From a virus: a stretch of DNA of 21,471 nt. This document shows positions 13,956 through 21,164 of the stretch, in pieces (position 1 is the stretch's first letter; every line of letters starts with the position of its first letter). Location of the stretch: IMG/VR virus record IMGVR_UViG_3300009176_000085, positions 1 through 21,471 of that record; one strand, 5' to 3'. A program made the position numbers and the translations under genes. Under the pieces are notes generated by a model. It saw only the letters and a list, made by a program, of their open reading frames with translations. It did not search any database and was not told where the DNA came from.

Positions 13956-14545
13956 GTCTCCTCCTTGTGGTCCCCCATCCAAGCGACAGGGTCGCCGCCG
14001 GACTCCTGCACATGCCAGCCGACTCGGCGCTCAATCTCACGCATCGAGATGTCGTTCGGCCACTGCGACTCGTTCAGGTGCGCCGCCGCCGGGTAGTGCG
14101 CGTGCGGTGTGATGAAGGGCCACCCCATCTCCTCGGAGAGATGGGCATCGAGGTACATCCATTCGGACGAGATGCGGTCCCACAGTCCAGGGTTGCGCTG
14201 AATCATCGTGGCACCGAATCGCATCGCGCCCAGCGAGGTCGTATACATGCGTCCGTGGCAGAGCGTCGGCAGGACGCACCAGTCCATGTCACAGCTGAAC
14301 AGGAACGCCACGGACCCAGGCCAGACCATCACGTCGTGCTCGACGACCATGAACTCGCGGCCGTCGGACCAGGCGTCACGCAGCATCTTCCAGTAGGCGT
14401 CGCCGGTGTCGACCTTCACGGCCTCCGGCTGGACGTACTGGATGCGCAAGCAGTCGATGACCGCCTGCACCTTCTCGGTCGCCTTCGTGTACGGCACGAG
14501 CACGCGCCGGTCCACGGGCTTCTCGACCTTCGTCCACAGCTTCAT
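13940..14545 (-). CDS. Small glycosyltransferase-like protein
   Basis: 201 residues, ATG start in an ATGA overlap with the methyltransferase. RRVLVPYTKATEKVQAVIDC opens with a nucleotide-sugar-like strand and helix. FMVVEHDVMVWPGS carries EHD (69-71) at the place where GT-A enzymes have the metal-binding DXD. ...DMDWCVLPTLCHGRMYTTSLGAMRFGATM and PGLWDRISSEWMYLDAHLSE resemble the acceptor-binding half, and WPFITPHAHYPAAAHLNESQ follows. It is short for a complete glycosyltransferase (usually 230-300). It lies next to a sugar O-methyltransferase, which fits a shared glycan pathway. The family assignment is an inference from motif order; the donor and acceptor are unknown. Confidence 0.55.
   Translation of the reverse strand: MKLWTKVEKPVDRRVLVPYTKATEKVQAVIDCLRIQYVQPEAVKVDTGDAYWKMLRDAWSDGREFMVVEHDVMVWPGSVAFLFSCDMDWCVLPTLCHGRMYTTSLGAMRFGATMIQRNPGLWDRISSEWMYLDAHLSEEMGWPFITPHAHYPAAAHLNESQWPNDISMREIERRVGWHVQESGGDPVAWMGDHKEETWQTS
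13960..13965 (-). promoter_or_regulatory. Shine-Dalgarno of the detached MANVLTN start
   Basis: AGGAGG on the coding strand, within AAGGAGGAGACATGG, 4 nt before the ATG at 13955. It lies in the last codons of the upstream gene. Its strength argues that this ATG was the real start of a virion gene. Confidence 0.6.
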
Positions 14546-15276
14546 CCGACCGTGACCTCCATCGGAACCCCGTCCGGCCGCGACTCGCCGACGAGCGCGT
14601 GCGGGTGCTCCGGCATCATCTCGGAGGGCTTCGTGTTGTCGCCCTTGCGGATGAACGCGAGGTTCCGCGCAAGCTCGATGCCGACGAGCGTGCGGTCGTA
14701 GTCGGTGACGTGGTAGTTCGCGATGTTCAGGTCGGCGTAGTGCAGGTGGTTGATGAGACCGAATATCCAGCCGATGGTCGTCTCGCCGGTGCGCTCCGAG
14801 GAGCCGCCGTACTCCGACCAGTAGCTCGTCTGGAGGTCTTCGACGACGTACCAGCCGCCGTCCTTCAGGAACTCCCAGAGGTACGCCCAGGCCATCATCA
14901 CGTCGTCGCACCGATGCGAGCCGTCGTCGATGATGATGTCGAACGGCCCGTAGGTCTCGCCGAGATGGCGCACGACGCGACGGTCGGTGATGTCGCCCTT
15001 CTCGATGTGGACCCGCTCCCCCAGGTTCATCGCCTTGGCGTGGATGTCCAGCCCGACGATGGTCCCGTTCGGGAAGTAGTCGCGCCACATCTTCAGCGAC
15101 TCGCCGCCGGTCATCGGGTCCTGGTATCCGCCCACCCCAATCTCCAGCACGGAGACCGGGGAATCCCTGAGCGCGTCGAAGCGCCGGTGGTAGTGCGGCG
15201 TGTACCAGTGGTCCCGCGCCTTGTCGGTCCCGTGCTGCAAGGCCAGCTGGCTGAGCAGGTCGTTCGGGTCGGTCAT
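14542..15276 (-). CDS. Class I SAM-dependent sugar O-methyltransferase (MycE-like)
   Basis: 244 residues. The start is the ATG at 15276 in an ATGA overlap with the preceding stop; longer forms in this frame run into another gene. The N-terminus LLSQLALQHGTDKARDHWYT is followed by VLEIGVGG (motif I, SAM binding, 43-50), MTGGESLKMWRDYFPNGTIV, GLDIHAK (motif II, 75-81), IIIDDGSH (114-121) and YVVEDLQTSYW (143-153). These features match macrocin/mycinose-type sugar O-methyltransferases such as MycE, in which the DDGSH and EDLQ acids bind the metal. The likely reaction is methyl transfer from SAM to a hydroxyl of a deoxysugar. With Gmd and the fucose synthase nearby, an O-methylated 6-deoxyhexose on phage glycans is a reasonable inference. 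Confidence 0.85.
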   Translation of the reverse strand: MTDPNDLLSQLALQHGTDKARDHWYTPHYHRRFDALRDSPVSVLEIGVGGYQDPMTGGESLKMWRDYFPNGTIVGLDIHAKAMNLGERVHIEKGDITDRRVVRHLGETYGPFDIIIDDGSHRCDDVMMAWAYLWEFLKDGGWYVVEDLQTSYWSEYGGSSERTGETTIGWIFGLINHLHYADLNIANYHVTDYDRTLVGIELARNLAFIRKGDNTKPSEMMPEHPHALVGESRPDGVPMEVTVG

Positions 15277-15464
15277 GTGCCAGCCCCCACGCCCCACCGC
15301 TTGGCGTAGGCGTCGGACACGGTCCCCAGTTCCTCGCGCGTCCCGTCCTTGCGGATGACCACGGCCGAGATACCGCCGACCTTCTTGTAGAACGGCGGCG
15401 GATAGCGCAGGCGGTTCTTCACCCGCTTCCAGCTGTTGCGGAACCGATAGGCCTTGACGTTCAC
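15273..15464 (-). CDS. Small phage protein of unknown function
   Basis: 63 residues. The GTG start overlaps the protease stop as GTGA, and the stop overlaps the methyltransferase ATG as ATGA, so it is coupled on both sides. The N-terminal half is very basic (AYRFRNSWKRVKNRLRYPPP). It then reads VGGISAVVIRKDGTREELGT, and ends VSDAYAKRWGVGAGT. I remember VV.R.DGT.E.LG.VS as the N-terminal part of longer (about 190-residue) phage virion proteins whose second half resembles the small protein at 13072-13464. It could be a free-standing version of that module or a truncated remnant. No other motif is visible. Confidence 0.6.
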   Translation of the reverse strand: MNVKAYRFRNSWKRVKNRLRYPPPFYKKVGGISAVVIRKDGTREELGTVSDAYAKRWGVGAGT

Positions 15465-16756
15465 GCTTCACCCGCGATGGCTGCGAGTTTCGCGTTGAAC
15501 TCGGCCACGTCCGGCGCGACCGTGACGACGGCCTCGTCAATCGGCGAGGCCTTCTCCTCGTCGGCCAGCGTGCCGTTGACCTCGGCCGCCCACGCATCGA
15601 TGCGGGACTTTAGGTCCGAGAGCGCCTTCGCGCCGATGACACGCCCCGCCTTCAGACCGGTCACGTACTCGTCGACCTCTGATGTATCCAGGTGAACCTT
15701 CAGCGTCACCGAACCTGCCTCCGCCACCTTCTCCTCCTTGCTCGCGTTCTCGATGGCGCTCTGGTGCGCTTCGAGATGGGACCGCGCGGCGCCTGGGTCA
15801 GCCAGCCCAGGCTCTCCACCCCTGGCGCCGTTGAGTGCGCCGATGGCGGAACCGACCCCACGGACGTTCGGCGGAGCGCCGGGACTGGAGTGATGTGGGA
15901 GCGCCCACGCTGCGGCGGTGTCCGGGTCCGAGTCGCCCGTCCGGCGGAACGCAATCTTCGCGTAATCCGCAGCGGACGAGCAGCTTTGCATCGCTGCGTT
16001 ACCGTCCCACTCTCCGTCGTCGACCTCGGCCTTGATGCCGTCGGGGTCGATGACCTGAACGACCGTCTCCTCCGGGGAGGAAACCACGGGCGGGTCGTCC
16101 TCCTTCGCTGGCGCGGGCGGCGCGGGCTTCTCCTCCGGCGGCGGCAGGAACGACCGGGCCAGTTCGGGGTCGGCCAACAGCGCAGCCGACAACGCCTGCA
16201 CCGTGTCCTGTCGCTTGGCCGCGCTCTCCAGCCCAGCCTTCACACCGAGCAGTTCCGTCTGGTCGTTCGCACCCTTCAGCGTCGGGCCAGCCTCGATGAG
16301 GTCCAGGACGTGAAGCTCGTTCGCCTTGTCCTCGCCTTGCTTCTCCTTGATGACGTCGTACGCGAAGGAGAACTCCTTCACGATGCGGCGCTTCAGGAGG
16401 TCGTAGACCTGCGCCGCGAACGGCTTGTGGATGTCCAGCTGTCCGCGAACGAGGAGACCTCCGACGCCAGCCTCTCCGTCCTTCTGTCCGGCGTGGACCT
16501 CCTCGACATCGTTGGGGTCGGCGAAGCCGATGATGGCGTCGGGGTTGCCCCAGTCGTGCGACCAGATGATGGGGATTGGGTCGCCCGAATCCCGCCACTT
16601 CTGGATTGACTTCGTGAAGGCGCCGTCCATCACCTTGTCGCCTTGGAAGTCGACGTTTCCGAAGACGCTTACGATTGCGGAGAAGCGTCCAGTGGTGCCG
16701 TTCTCGTCCGGTAATGCCTTGAACTCAGCCAGCGGGTAGTTCTTGTGCAGCCTCAC
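15461..16756 (-). CDS. Prohead protease (HK97 type, peptidase S78) with long C-terminal extension
   Basis: 431 residues, GTG start 46 nt after the preceding stop; an in-frame TGA 18 nt upstream of the start blocks any longer form. Residues 1-175 are the protease: IVSVFGNVDFQGDKVMDGAF, IPIIWSHDWGNPDAIIG with H67, KRRIVKEFSFAYDV with S130, and LDLIEAGPTLKGAN with E155, fitting the His/Ser/Glu set of HK97 gp4. It cleaves scaffold and capsid N-termini during head maturation. Residues 176-250 are Ala/Pro-rich. Residues about 255-325 hold the SAADYAKIAFRRTGD... and WALPHHSSPG module ending in ARSHLEAH, which I recall in other phage head proteins. The last 80 residues are helical and acidic, so they could serve as an internal scaffold. 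The enzyme is normally next to the major capsid gene, which is not recognisable here. Confidence 0.85.
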   Translation of the reverse strand: MRLHKNYPLAEFKALPDENGTTGRFSAIVSVFGNVDFQGDKVMDGAFTKSIQKWRDSGDPIPIIWSHDWGNPDAIIGFADPNDVEEVHAGQKDGEAGVGGLLVRGQLDIHKPFAAQVYDLLKRRIVKEFSFAYDVIKEKQGEDKANELHVLDLIEAGPTLKGANDQTELLGVKAGLESAAKRQDTVQALSAALLADPELARSFLPPPEEKPAPPAPAKEDDPPVVSSPEETVVQVIDPDGIKAEVDDGEWDGNAAMQSCSSAADYAKIAFRRTGDSDPDTAAAWALPHHSSPGAPPNVRGVGSAIGALNGARGGEPGLADPGAARSHLEAHQSAIENASKEEKVAEAGSVTLKVHLDTSEVDEYVTGLKAGRVIGAKALSDLKSRIDAWAAEVNGTLADEEKASPIDEAVVTVAPDVAEFNAKLAAIAGEA

Positions 16757-16802
16757 CCTCTTGTCTCCGGCTCATGGCTGGCGCTCAGTCTACGCCCTCC
16801 GT

Positions 16803-18443
16803 CTAGACACGCACGCTATCTCCGAAGGCCATCCCTTCGCCCTCGCTCACGCTGACGCGCTCCGCCACCAACTCGTCCAAGGTGATGACGGCCGTCCCGG
16901 CGTCGACCGGAACAGGAGGCGGGGAGCCGCGCCGGAGCCAGACCGCGTGTGCTTCGACGAGGTCCGCCAAGACCTCCGGGTGCTTGACCGAGTGGATGAG
17001 GACCGCCCCGTCCATGACCCGGCTGCGCATCGCCACGTCGCCCTGGATGCCGCCCTCCGGGTCGTTGCGGTGGACGAAGTCGTGGCCCAGTTCTTGCGTC
17101 TCCGGGATGTGCCCCCGCCGCCAGGCCGGGAAGCTCGCGCCGTCCGGGTAGCTCTGGTGGGGAACGCCCGCCTCGCTCACCAGCGCGACGAGATACCAGT
17201 CGATGTACGGCGTGATGGGATGCGCCGTGATTCCCTCGGCCACCGAGAGCATCCGCTCGATGGATTCGCGAGACAGGAAGTACGGCGGCTGCATCGCAAT
17301 CTTGGGATACGGGCTGGCGTGCTCGCGCCAGTCCAAGACCTCGTTCGAGTAGACGACGCCTTGGGCCGCCCCGTCGTAGAGATAGCGGGGAATCGTCGGG
17401 GACAGGCACACGGAGTCAGCGTCGTTCAGCAGGAAGAACCGCTGCGGCTGTTCCAGGAGCAACTCCAGATGCGCCCGCTCGCGGTCGAGCGAATCCTGTC
17501 CGAAGTACGCGGCCTTGCCCGCCGACCGGCAGGTGACCCCAGGCTGGCGGAATCGAACAGGCGCGTTCGACGGGGAGAGCACGAGGACCGGGGCGCCGTG
17601 GTGCTGGAACAGCGGCATCGCGTTCTTCACGATGGCCCGGTCCCCGGCGTAGCAGTGGACGACGACGAGCGTCTCCTCGCGCATCAGCCTCGTGTGCTCG
17701 CGCGCGGCGGCCGCCATCTCCAGGGAGTCGGTGTACCAGCGCGGCTTCGGGACCGGCTCCAGCCGGTCGGTCGACTGCATCGCGGCGCGGAGCTTCTCGA
17801 CCAGCACGTCGCGCCGAGCGACAGCACCCGCCTCGTAGAAGGTCCGGCGCATCGCCTTCAGCCCGCCCACGCGCGCCCGCGCCTGCTGGCCCTCGATGTA
17901 GGTCCGGTCCAGACCGAACTGGTTGTGCCGAATCATCACGTCGTTCAGGAAGATGGCCCGGCCGACCTCCGCCGCCATCGACCAGATGTGCTCGTCCGCG
18001 AACCAGCCCTGGAGGTCGTCCGGCGTGAAGCCCACCGCGTCTATCCACTCGCGCGAGACGAACGGCAGGAGCGGCCGGTCGTCCTGGCCGTTGCTCGTGC
18101 AGACCATCACGATGCGGTCGCCCACGGTGCGGAAGGCCGCCTCCACGCGGAGGTCCCAGCCGTCGGTCTCGAAGACGATGTCGTCGGCCGCGAGCATCGC
18201 GATGTCCCCGGTCGCCGCCTCCCAGGCGCGCGTCCACAGCCCGGCCATCTGGACCAGCCCTTCGTCCGTCAGCTGGCGCGGACCCCGCACGTAGGTGACG
18301 CCGGGTAGCGGCGCGTACGGGTGGTCGTCCTCGTCCTGGTAGGCCACGACCTCGATGGGTCCGGCGGCCGTCCTCATGGCGGAGGCCACCATGTGAGCGA
18401 ACCGTTCAGGCCGGGCGCGGGTCGGGACGCAGAGGCTAATCAC
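16803..18443 (-). CDS. Two-domain glycosyltransferase
   Basis: 546 residues. The GTG at 18443 is chosen because it gives a GTGA overlap with the fucose synthase stop and begins directly at ISLCVPTRARPERF, a GT2-type first strand. Residues 1-230 form a GT-A domain with ACIDs in IAMLAADDIVFETDGWD at the DXD position. Residues about 255-500 start again with LVVVHCYAGDRAIVKNAMPL and carry a second DXD in RFFLLNDADSVCL, followed by IDWYLVALVSEAGVPHQSYPDG and LIHSVK. It therefore looks like two fused transferases that could add two sugars or polymerise. The C-terminal half is paralogous to the gene cut at the right edge. Donor and acceptor are unknown; GDP-L-fucose made by the upstream genes is a candidate. 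Confidence 0.75.
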   Translation of the reverse strand: MISLCVPTRARPERFAHMVASAMRTAAGPIEVVAYQDEDDHPYAPLPGVTYVRGPRQLTDEGLVQMAGLWTRAWEAATGDIAMLAADDIVFETDGWDLRVEAAFRTVGDRIVMVCTSNGQDDRPLLPFVSREWIDAVGFTPDDLQGWFADEHIWSMAAEVGRAIFLNDVMIRHNQFGLDRTYIEGQQARARVGGLKAMRRTFYEAGAVARRDVLVEKLRAAMQSTDRLEPVPKPRWYTDSLEMAAAAREHTRLMREETLVVVHCYAGDRAIVKNAMPLFQHHGAPVLVLSPSNAPVRFRQPGVTCRSAGKAAYFGQDSLDRERAHLELLLEQPQRFFLLNDADSVCLSPTIPRYLYDGAAQGVVYSNEVLDWREHASPYPKIAMQPPYFLSRESIERMLSVAEGITAHPITPYIDWYLVALVSEAGVPHQSYPDGASFPAWRRGHIPETQELGHDFVHRNDPEGGIQGDVAMRSRVMDGAVLIHSVKHPEVLADLVEAHAVWLRRGSPPPVPVDAGTAVITLDELVAERVSVSEGEGMAFGDSVRV

Positions 18444-19354
18444 TTCGGTTGCAGCTTCCACCACTCGATGGTGCGTGACAGCCCTTCCTCCAGGTCCACG
18501 AGCGGCTCCCAGTCCAGCTTGTCCTTCGCCTTCGTGATGTCCAGGCAGCGGCGCAGCTGGCCGTCAGGACGGGAGTGGTCCCAGGTGATGACGCCGCTGT
18601 ATCCCATCAGCATCGTGACCGTGTCGACCAAGCCGTAGACGGGAACCTCCACACCGCTGCCGAGGTTCAGCGGGTCCGGTTCATCGTAGTTCTCGAACGC
18701 CAGCCGGATACCGCGCGCCGCGTCCTCGACGTACAAGAAGTCGCGGGTCGCCATCCCCGTGCCCCACATAATCGCCTCGTAGCGTTTCTCGTCGCGCGCC
18801 AGCTGCACCTTGCGGATGACCGACGGGACGACGTGGCCCGTCGCCAGGTCGAAGTTATCCCCCGGCCCGTACAGATTCGCGAGGATGACGTAGGCCGCGT
18901 GCAGCCCGTACTCCTTGCGATACGCCTGCTGCTGCACCAGCAGCATCTTCTTCGCCATCGCGTAGGGCGCCGTCGCGCGCGCCGGGTATCCGTGCCAGAA
19001 GTCTTCCTCCATCTGCGGGATGGGACCGAACGCCGGGTAGCTGCACGCGGTCCCGACGGTCAGCACCTTCTTGATGCTGTGCGCCGTCGCGGTGTCGATG
19101 AGCCTGATGCCCATCAGCGCGTTCTCGTAGAAGAACCTCCCCGGATGGTCGCCGTTCGCGCCGATACCGCCGACGACTGCGGCCAGGTGGATGAGACCGT
19201 CGACCGGCTCGCGGAACACCTGAGCGAGGCCGTCGTCTGTGGTCAGGTCGTAGTCCTTCGAGGACGGGGCGAAGACGTCGTGGCCGTTGGCCTCTAGTTC
19301 GCGGACGACGTAACGGCCGAGGAACCCGTTGCCGCCGGTGACCATGACCCTCAT
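18440..19354 (-). CDS. fcl: GDP-L-fucose synthase (GDP-4-keto-6-deoxymannose epimerase/reductase)
   Basis: 304 residues, ATG in a 4-nt ATGA overlap with the dehydratase. It converts GDP-4-keto-6-deoxy-D-mannose to GDP-L-fucose with NADPH, in the cytoplasm. The NAD(P) loop TGGNGFLG is at 6-13. LAAVVGGIGAN (57-67), C104 in GTACSYP, Y131xxxK135 in APYAMAKK, NLYGPGDNFD and H174 in ATGHVVP follow the enzyme closely. RDFLYVEDAARG and SRPDGQLRRCLD are family signatures. One difference: where E. coli has the active-site Ser of SSC, this protein has Thr102 (TAC), which can probably serve. Length is normal (about 310-320). It is coupled to gmd, as in host fucose operons. Confidence 0.92.
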   Translation of the reverse strand: MRVMVTGGNGFLGRYVVRELEANGHDVFAPSSKDYDLTTDDGLAQVFREPVDGLIHLAAVVGGIGANGDHPGRFFYENALMGIRLIDTATAHSIKKVLTVGTACSYPAFGPIPQMEEDFWHGYPARATAPYAMAKKMLLVQQQAYRKEYGLHAAYVILANLYGPGDNFDLATGHVVPSVIRKVQLARDEKRYEAIMWGTGMATRDFLYVEDAARGIRLAFENYDEPDPLNLGSGVEVPVYGLVDTVTMLMGYSGVITWDHSRPDGQLRRCLDITKAKDKLDWEPLVDLEEGLSRTIEWWKLQPK

Positions 19355-20304
19355 GTCAGGTCGGCCATGTCGGCGTCGACCATCTCGGTCACAAGCTCCT
19401 TGAACCCGGCCGTCGGTTCCCAGCCGAGGACAATCCCCGCCTTGGTCGCATCTCCCAGGAGCACCGGTGGGTCAAGCGGGCGCTTCATGTTCGGGTCGCT
19501 CACGACGTGCTCCTTCCAATCTAGTCCGACATGACCGAACGCTATCTCCGCGAACTCCTGCACCGAGTGCGCCTCGCCGGTCGCGACGACGAAGTCCGCT
19601 GGCGTCTCCGTCTGGAGCATCAGCCACATCGCCTCGACGTAGTCCTTGGCGTGGCCCCAGTCCCGCCGGGATTCGAGGGAGCCGAGGCTGACGCGGGTCG
19701 CTCGTCCCGCGTCGATGGCCGCGACCGCCCGCGTAATCTTCCGCGTCACGAACTCGACCCCGCGCCGTGGCGACTCGTGGTTGAACAGGATGCCGGTCGC
19801 GACGAACATGCCGTAACCGTCCCGGTAGTTCTGGGCGACGTGGTGCGCGTAGACCTTCGCCGCCGCGTACGGCGACCCCGGACAGAACGTGCTCGCCTCG
19901 TTCGTCGGCACGTCCGGGTTCATCCCGAACATCTCAGACGACCCCGCCTGGTAGAACTTCGCGCCGGGCCGGAGCCGCCAGACCAGGTCCAGGAGCCGGA
20001 CAGCGCCGACGCCGGTGACGTTCCCCGCGTAGACCGGCGTATCGAACGAGACCCGGACGTCACTCATCGCGCCCAGGTTGTAGACCTCGTCCGGCATCGA
20101 CGCGTCGATGGCAGACGCGAGCGAGGACGCATCCGTGAGGTCCGCCCAGTGCAGGTTCAGCCGGTCGCGCGTCGTCTCCAGTCGTTGCAGGTTCGGATGG
20201 CTCGACCGGCGCACGGTTCCGTGGACCTCGTAGCCCTTGTCCAGGAGAAGCTCAGCGAGGTACGAACCGTCCTGACCGTTGATGCCGACGATGAGTGCTC
20301 TCAC
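19351..20304 (-). CDS. gmd: GDP-mannose 4,6-dehydratase
   Basis: 317 residues. The GTG start overlaps the preceding glycosyltransferase stop as GTGA. It converts GDP-D-mannose to GDP-4-keto-6-deoxy-D-mannose, the first step to GDP-fucose or GDP-rhamnose. The NADP loop GINGQDGSYL is at 7-16. Then come HGTVRRSS, YNLGAMSDVRVSFDTP, the catalytic set SSE (122-124) with Y146xxxK150 in SPYAAAK, and FNHESPRRGVEFVTRKI, all typical of Gmd. RDWGHAKDYVEAMWLMLQ is also diagnostic. Slightly shorter than bacterial Gmd (about 340-370) but all active-site parts are present. Together with the next gene it forms a complete two-step GDP-L-fucose route, relying on host GDP-mannose. Confidence 0.93.
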   Translation of the reverse strand: MRALIVGINGQDGSYLAELLLDKGYEVHGTVRRSSHPNLQRLETTRDRLNLHWADLTDASSLASAIDASMPDEVYNLGAMSDVRVSFDTPVYAGNVTGVGAVRLLDLVWRLRPGAKFYQAGSSEMFGMNPDVPTNEASTFCPGSPYAAAKVYAHHVAQNYRDGYGMFVATGILFNHESPRRGVEFVTRKITRAVAAIDAGRATRVSLGSLESRRDWGHAKDYVEAMWLMLQTETPADFVVATGEAHSVQEFAEIAFGHVGLDWKEHVVSDPNMKRPLDPPVLLGDATKAGIVLGWEPTAGFKELVTEMVDADMADLT

Positions 20305-21164
20305 AGCTGAATCCTATCCCCGATGTGTGTGCCGCCCTGAGCTTCGCGCACGATGGGGGCGGTATCCACCGGCGCGTCTTCCTCGTCCGGGAGCAGCACC
20401 AGGTCGTCGGGCGAAAGCTCCGGCGACGGCTCGACCGGGAAGCCCAGCGAGTGTTCGCGACACAGCGAGACCATCTCCTCCGGCCGACCCTGCGCGTGCT
20501 TGTAGCGGTGCCACAGCGCGAAGTTCAGGCTGCCTGGGTCCTTCTTCCACACCCGCATGTTCCCGTCGTTCAGCGGTCGCGGGTGGTACAGCGCGTACGC
20601 CTCGCCGAGGATGAACGCGTTCCGGCCGAGCATCGTCCAGCAGGCCAGGCCGAAGCTCACGTCCTCCGAACCCCAGCCCCGGAAGCGCGGGTCCATCCCG
20701 CCGACGCGCTCGAACGCCCGGCGTTGCAGGACCGCGACCATCGCCGCCGTGGCCGGGGAGGGCGCGTCCTCCTTGCCCTGCTTCCGCATCTCCGCCGTGA
20801 CCGGCAGCGGTCCCTTCGGGTCGGCCGCCATGATTGCGGCGGAGTTTGCCTTCGAGAATCGGTAGGACTGAATCCACGGCATGACGAGCCGCTCCCGTCG
20901 CGCGGCCATCGCAATCGCCTGCTCCAGCGCGTGAGCCTCCACCCAGGAGTCGGCATCGGCGAGGATGAGCATCTCGCCGCGCGACTTCCGATACGCGTCG
21001 TTGACCGCCACGGTCTTCGAGAACGGGTGCCCTCCGGTGTCGTCCCCCATCACAATCTCGGCACCGGGAAGAAGCACCGACCACCGCTGGCGAATCCACT
21101 CCCAGGCGGCGATGCGCGCGTCGGTCTTGCTGTCCGTGCGGAACGGCACGAGTATCGAAATCAT
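20301..21164 (-). CDS. Glycosyltransferase, GT-A fold with GT7/GT27-like C-terminal motif
   Basis: 287 residues. The ATG at 21164 is chosen because it gives an ATGA overlap with the upstream gene and starts directly at MISILVPFRTDS, the first Rossmann strand; an in-frame ATG 36 codons upstream would run through the previous gene. EMLILADADSWVE carries the metal-binding DAD (70-72). GGMDPRFRGWGSEDVSFGLA (WGSED 164-168) is the signature of the galactosyltransferase GT7/GT27-type acceptor domain seen in polypeptide GalNAc-transferases and chondroitin polymerases. The C-terminal 70 residues are acidic and probably flexible. It likely transfers a sugar onto a glycan or directly onto protein. No membrane segment is visible, so it should act in the cytoplasm. 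Confidence 0.82.
   Translation of the reverse strand: MISILVPFRTDSKTDARIAAWEWIRQRWSVLLPGAEIVMGDDTGGHPFSKTVAVNDAYRKSRGEMLILADADSWVEAHALEQAIAMAARRERLVMPWIQSYRFSKANSAAIMAADPKGPLPVTAEMRKQGKEDAPSPATAAMVAVLQRRAFERVGGMDPRFRGWGSEDVSFGLACWTMLGRNAFILGEAYALYHPRPLNDGNMRVWKKDPGSLNFALWHRYKHAQGRPEEMVSLCREHSLGFPVEPSPELSPDDLVLLPDEEDAPVDTAPIVREAQGGTHIGDRIQL

Noticed and set aside
13924-14040. Longer N-terminus for the HNH endonuclease (start at 14040)
   Set aside because: It would overlap the transferase-like gene by 100 bp. The ATG at 13923 has GGAGG at 5 nt.
15277-15597. Longer N-terminus for the sugar O-methyltransferase
   Set aside because: The extension is an out-of-frame reading of the 63-residue gene and of the protease end. 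The ATG at 15276 has the ATGA overlap and the family's LxxLAxxHGTDK opening.
16757-16802. Promoter before the prohead protease
   Set aside because: This 46-nt gap has no pair of -10/-35 boxes that I would trust; it also contains an ATG in another frame. I see nothing specific in it.
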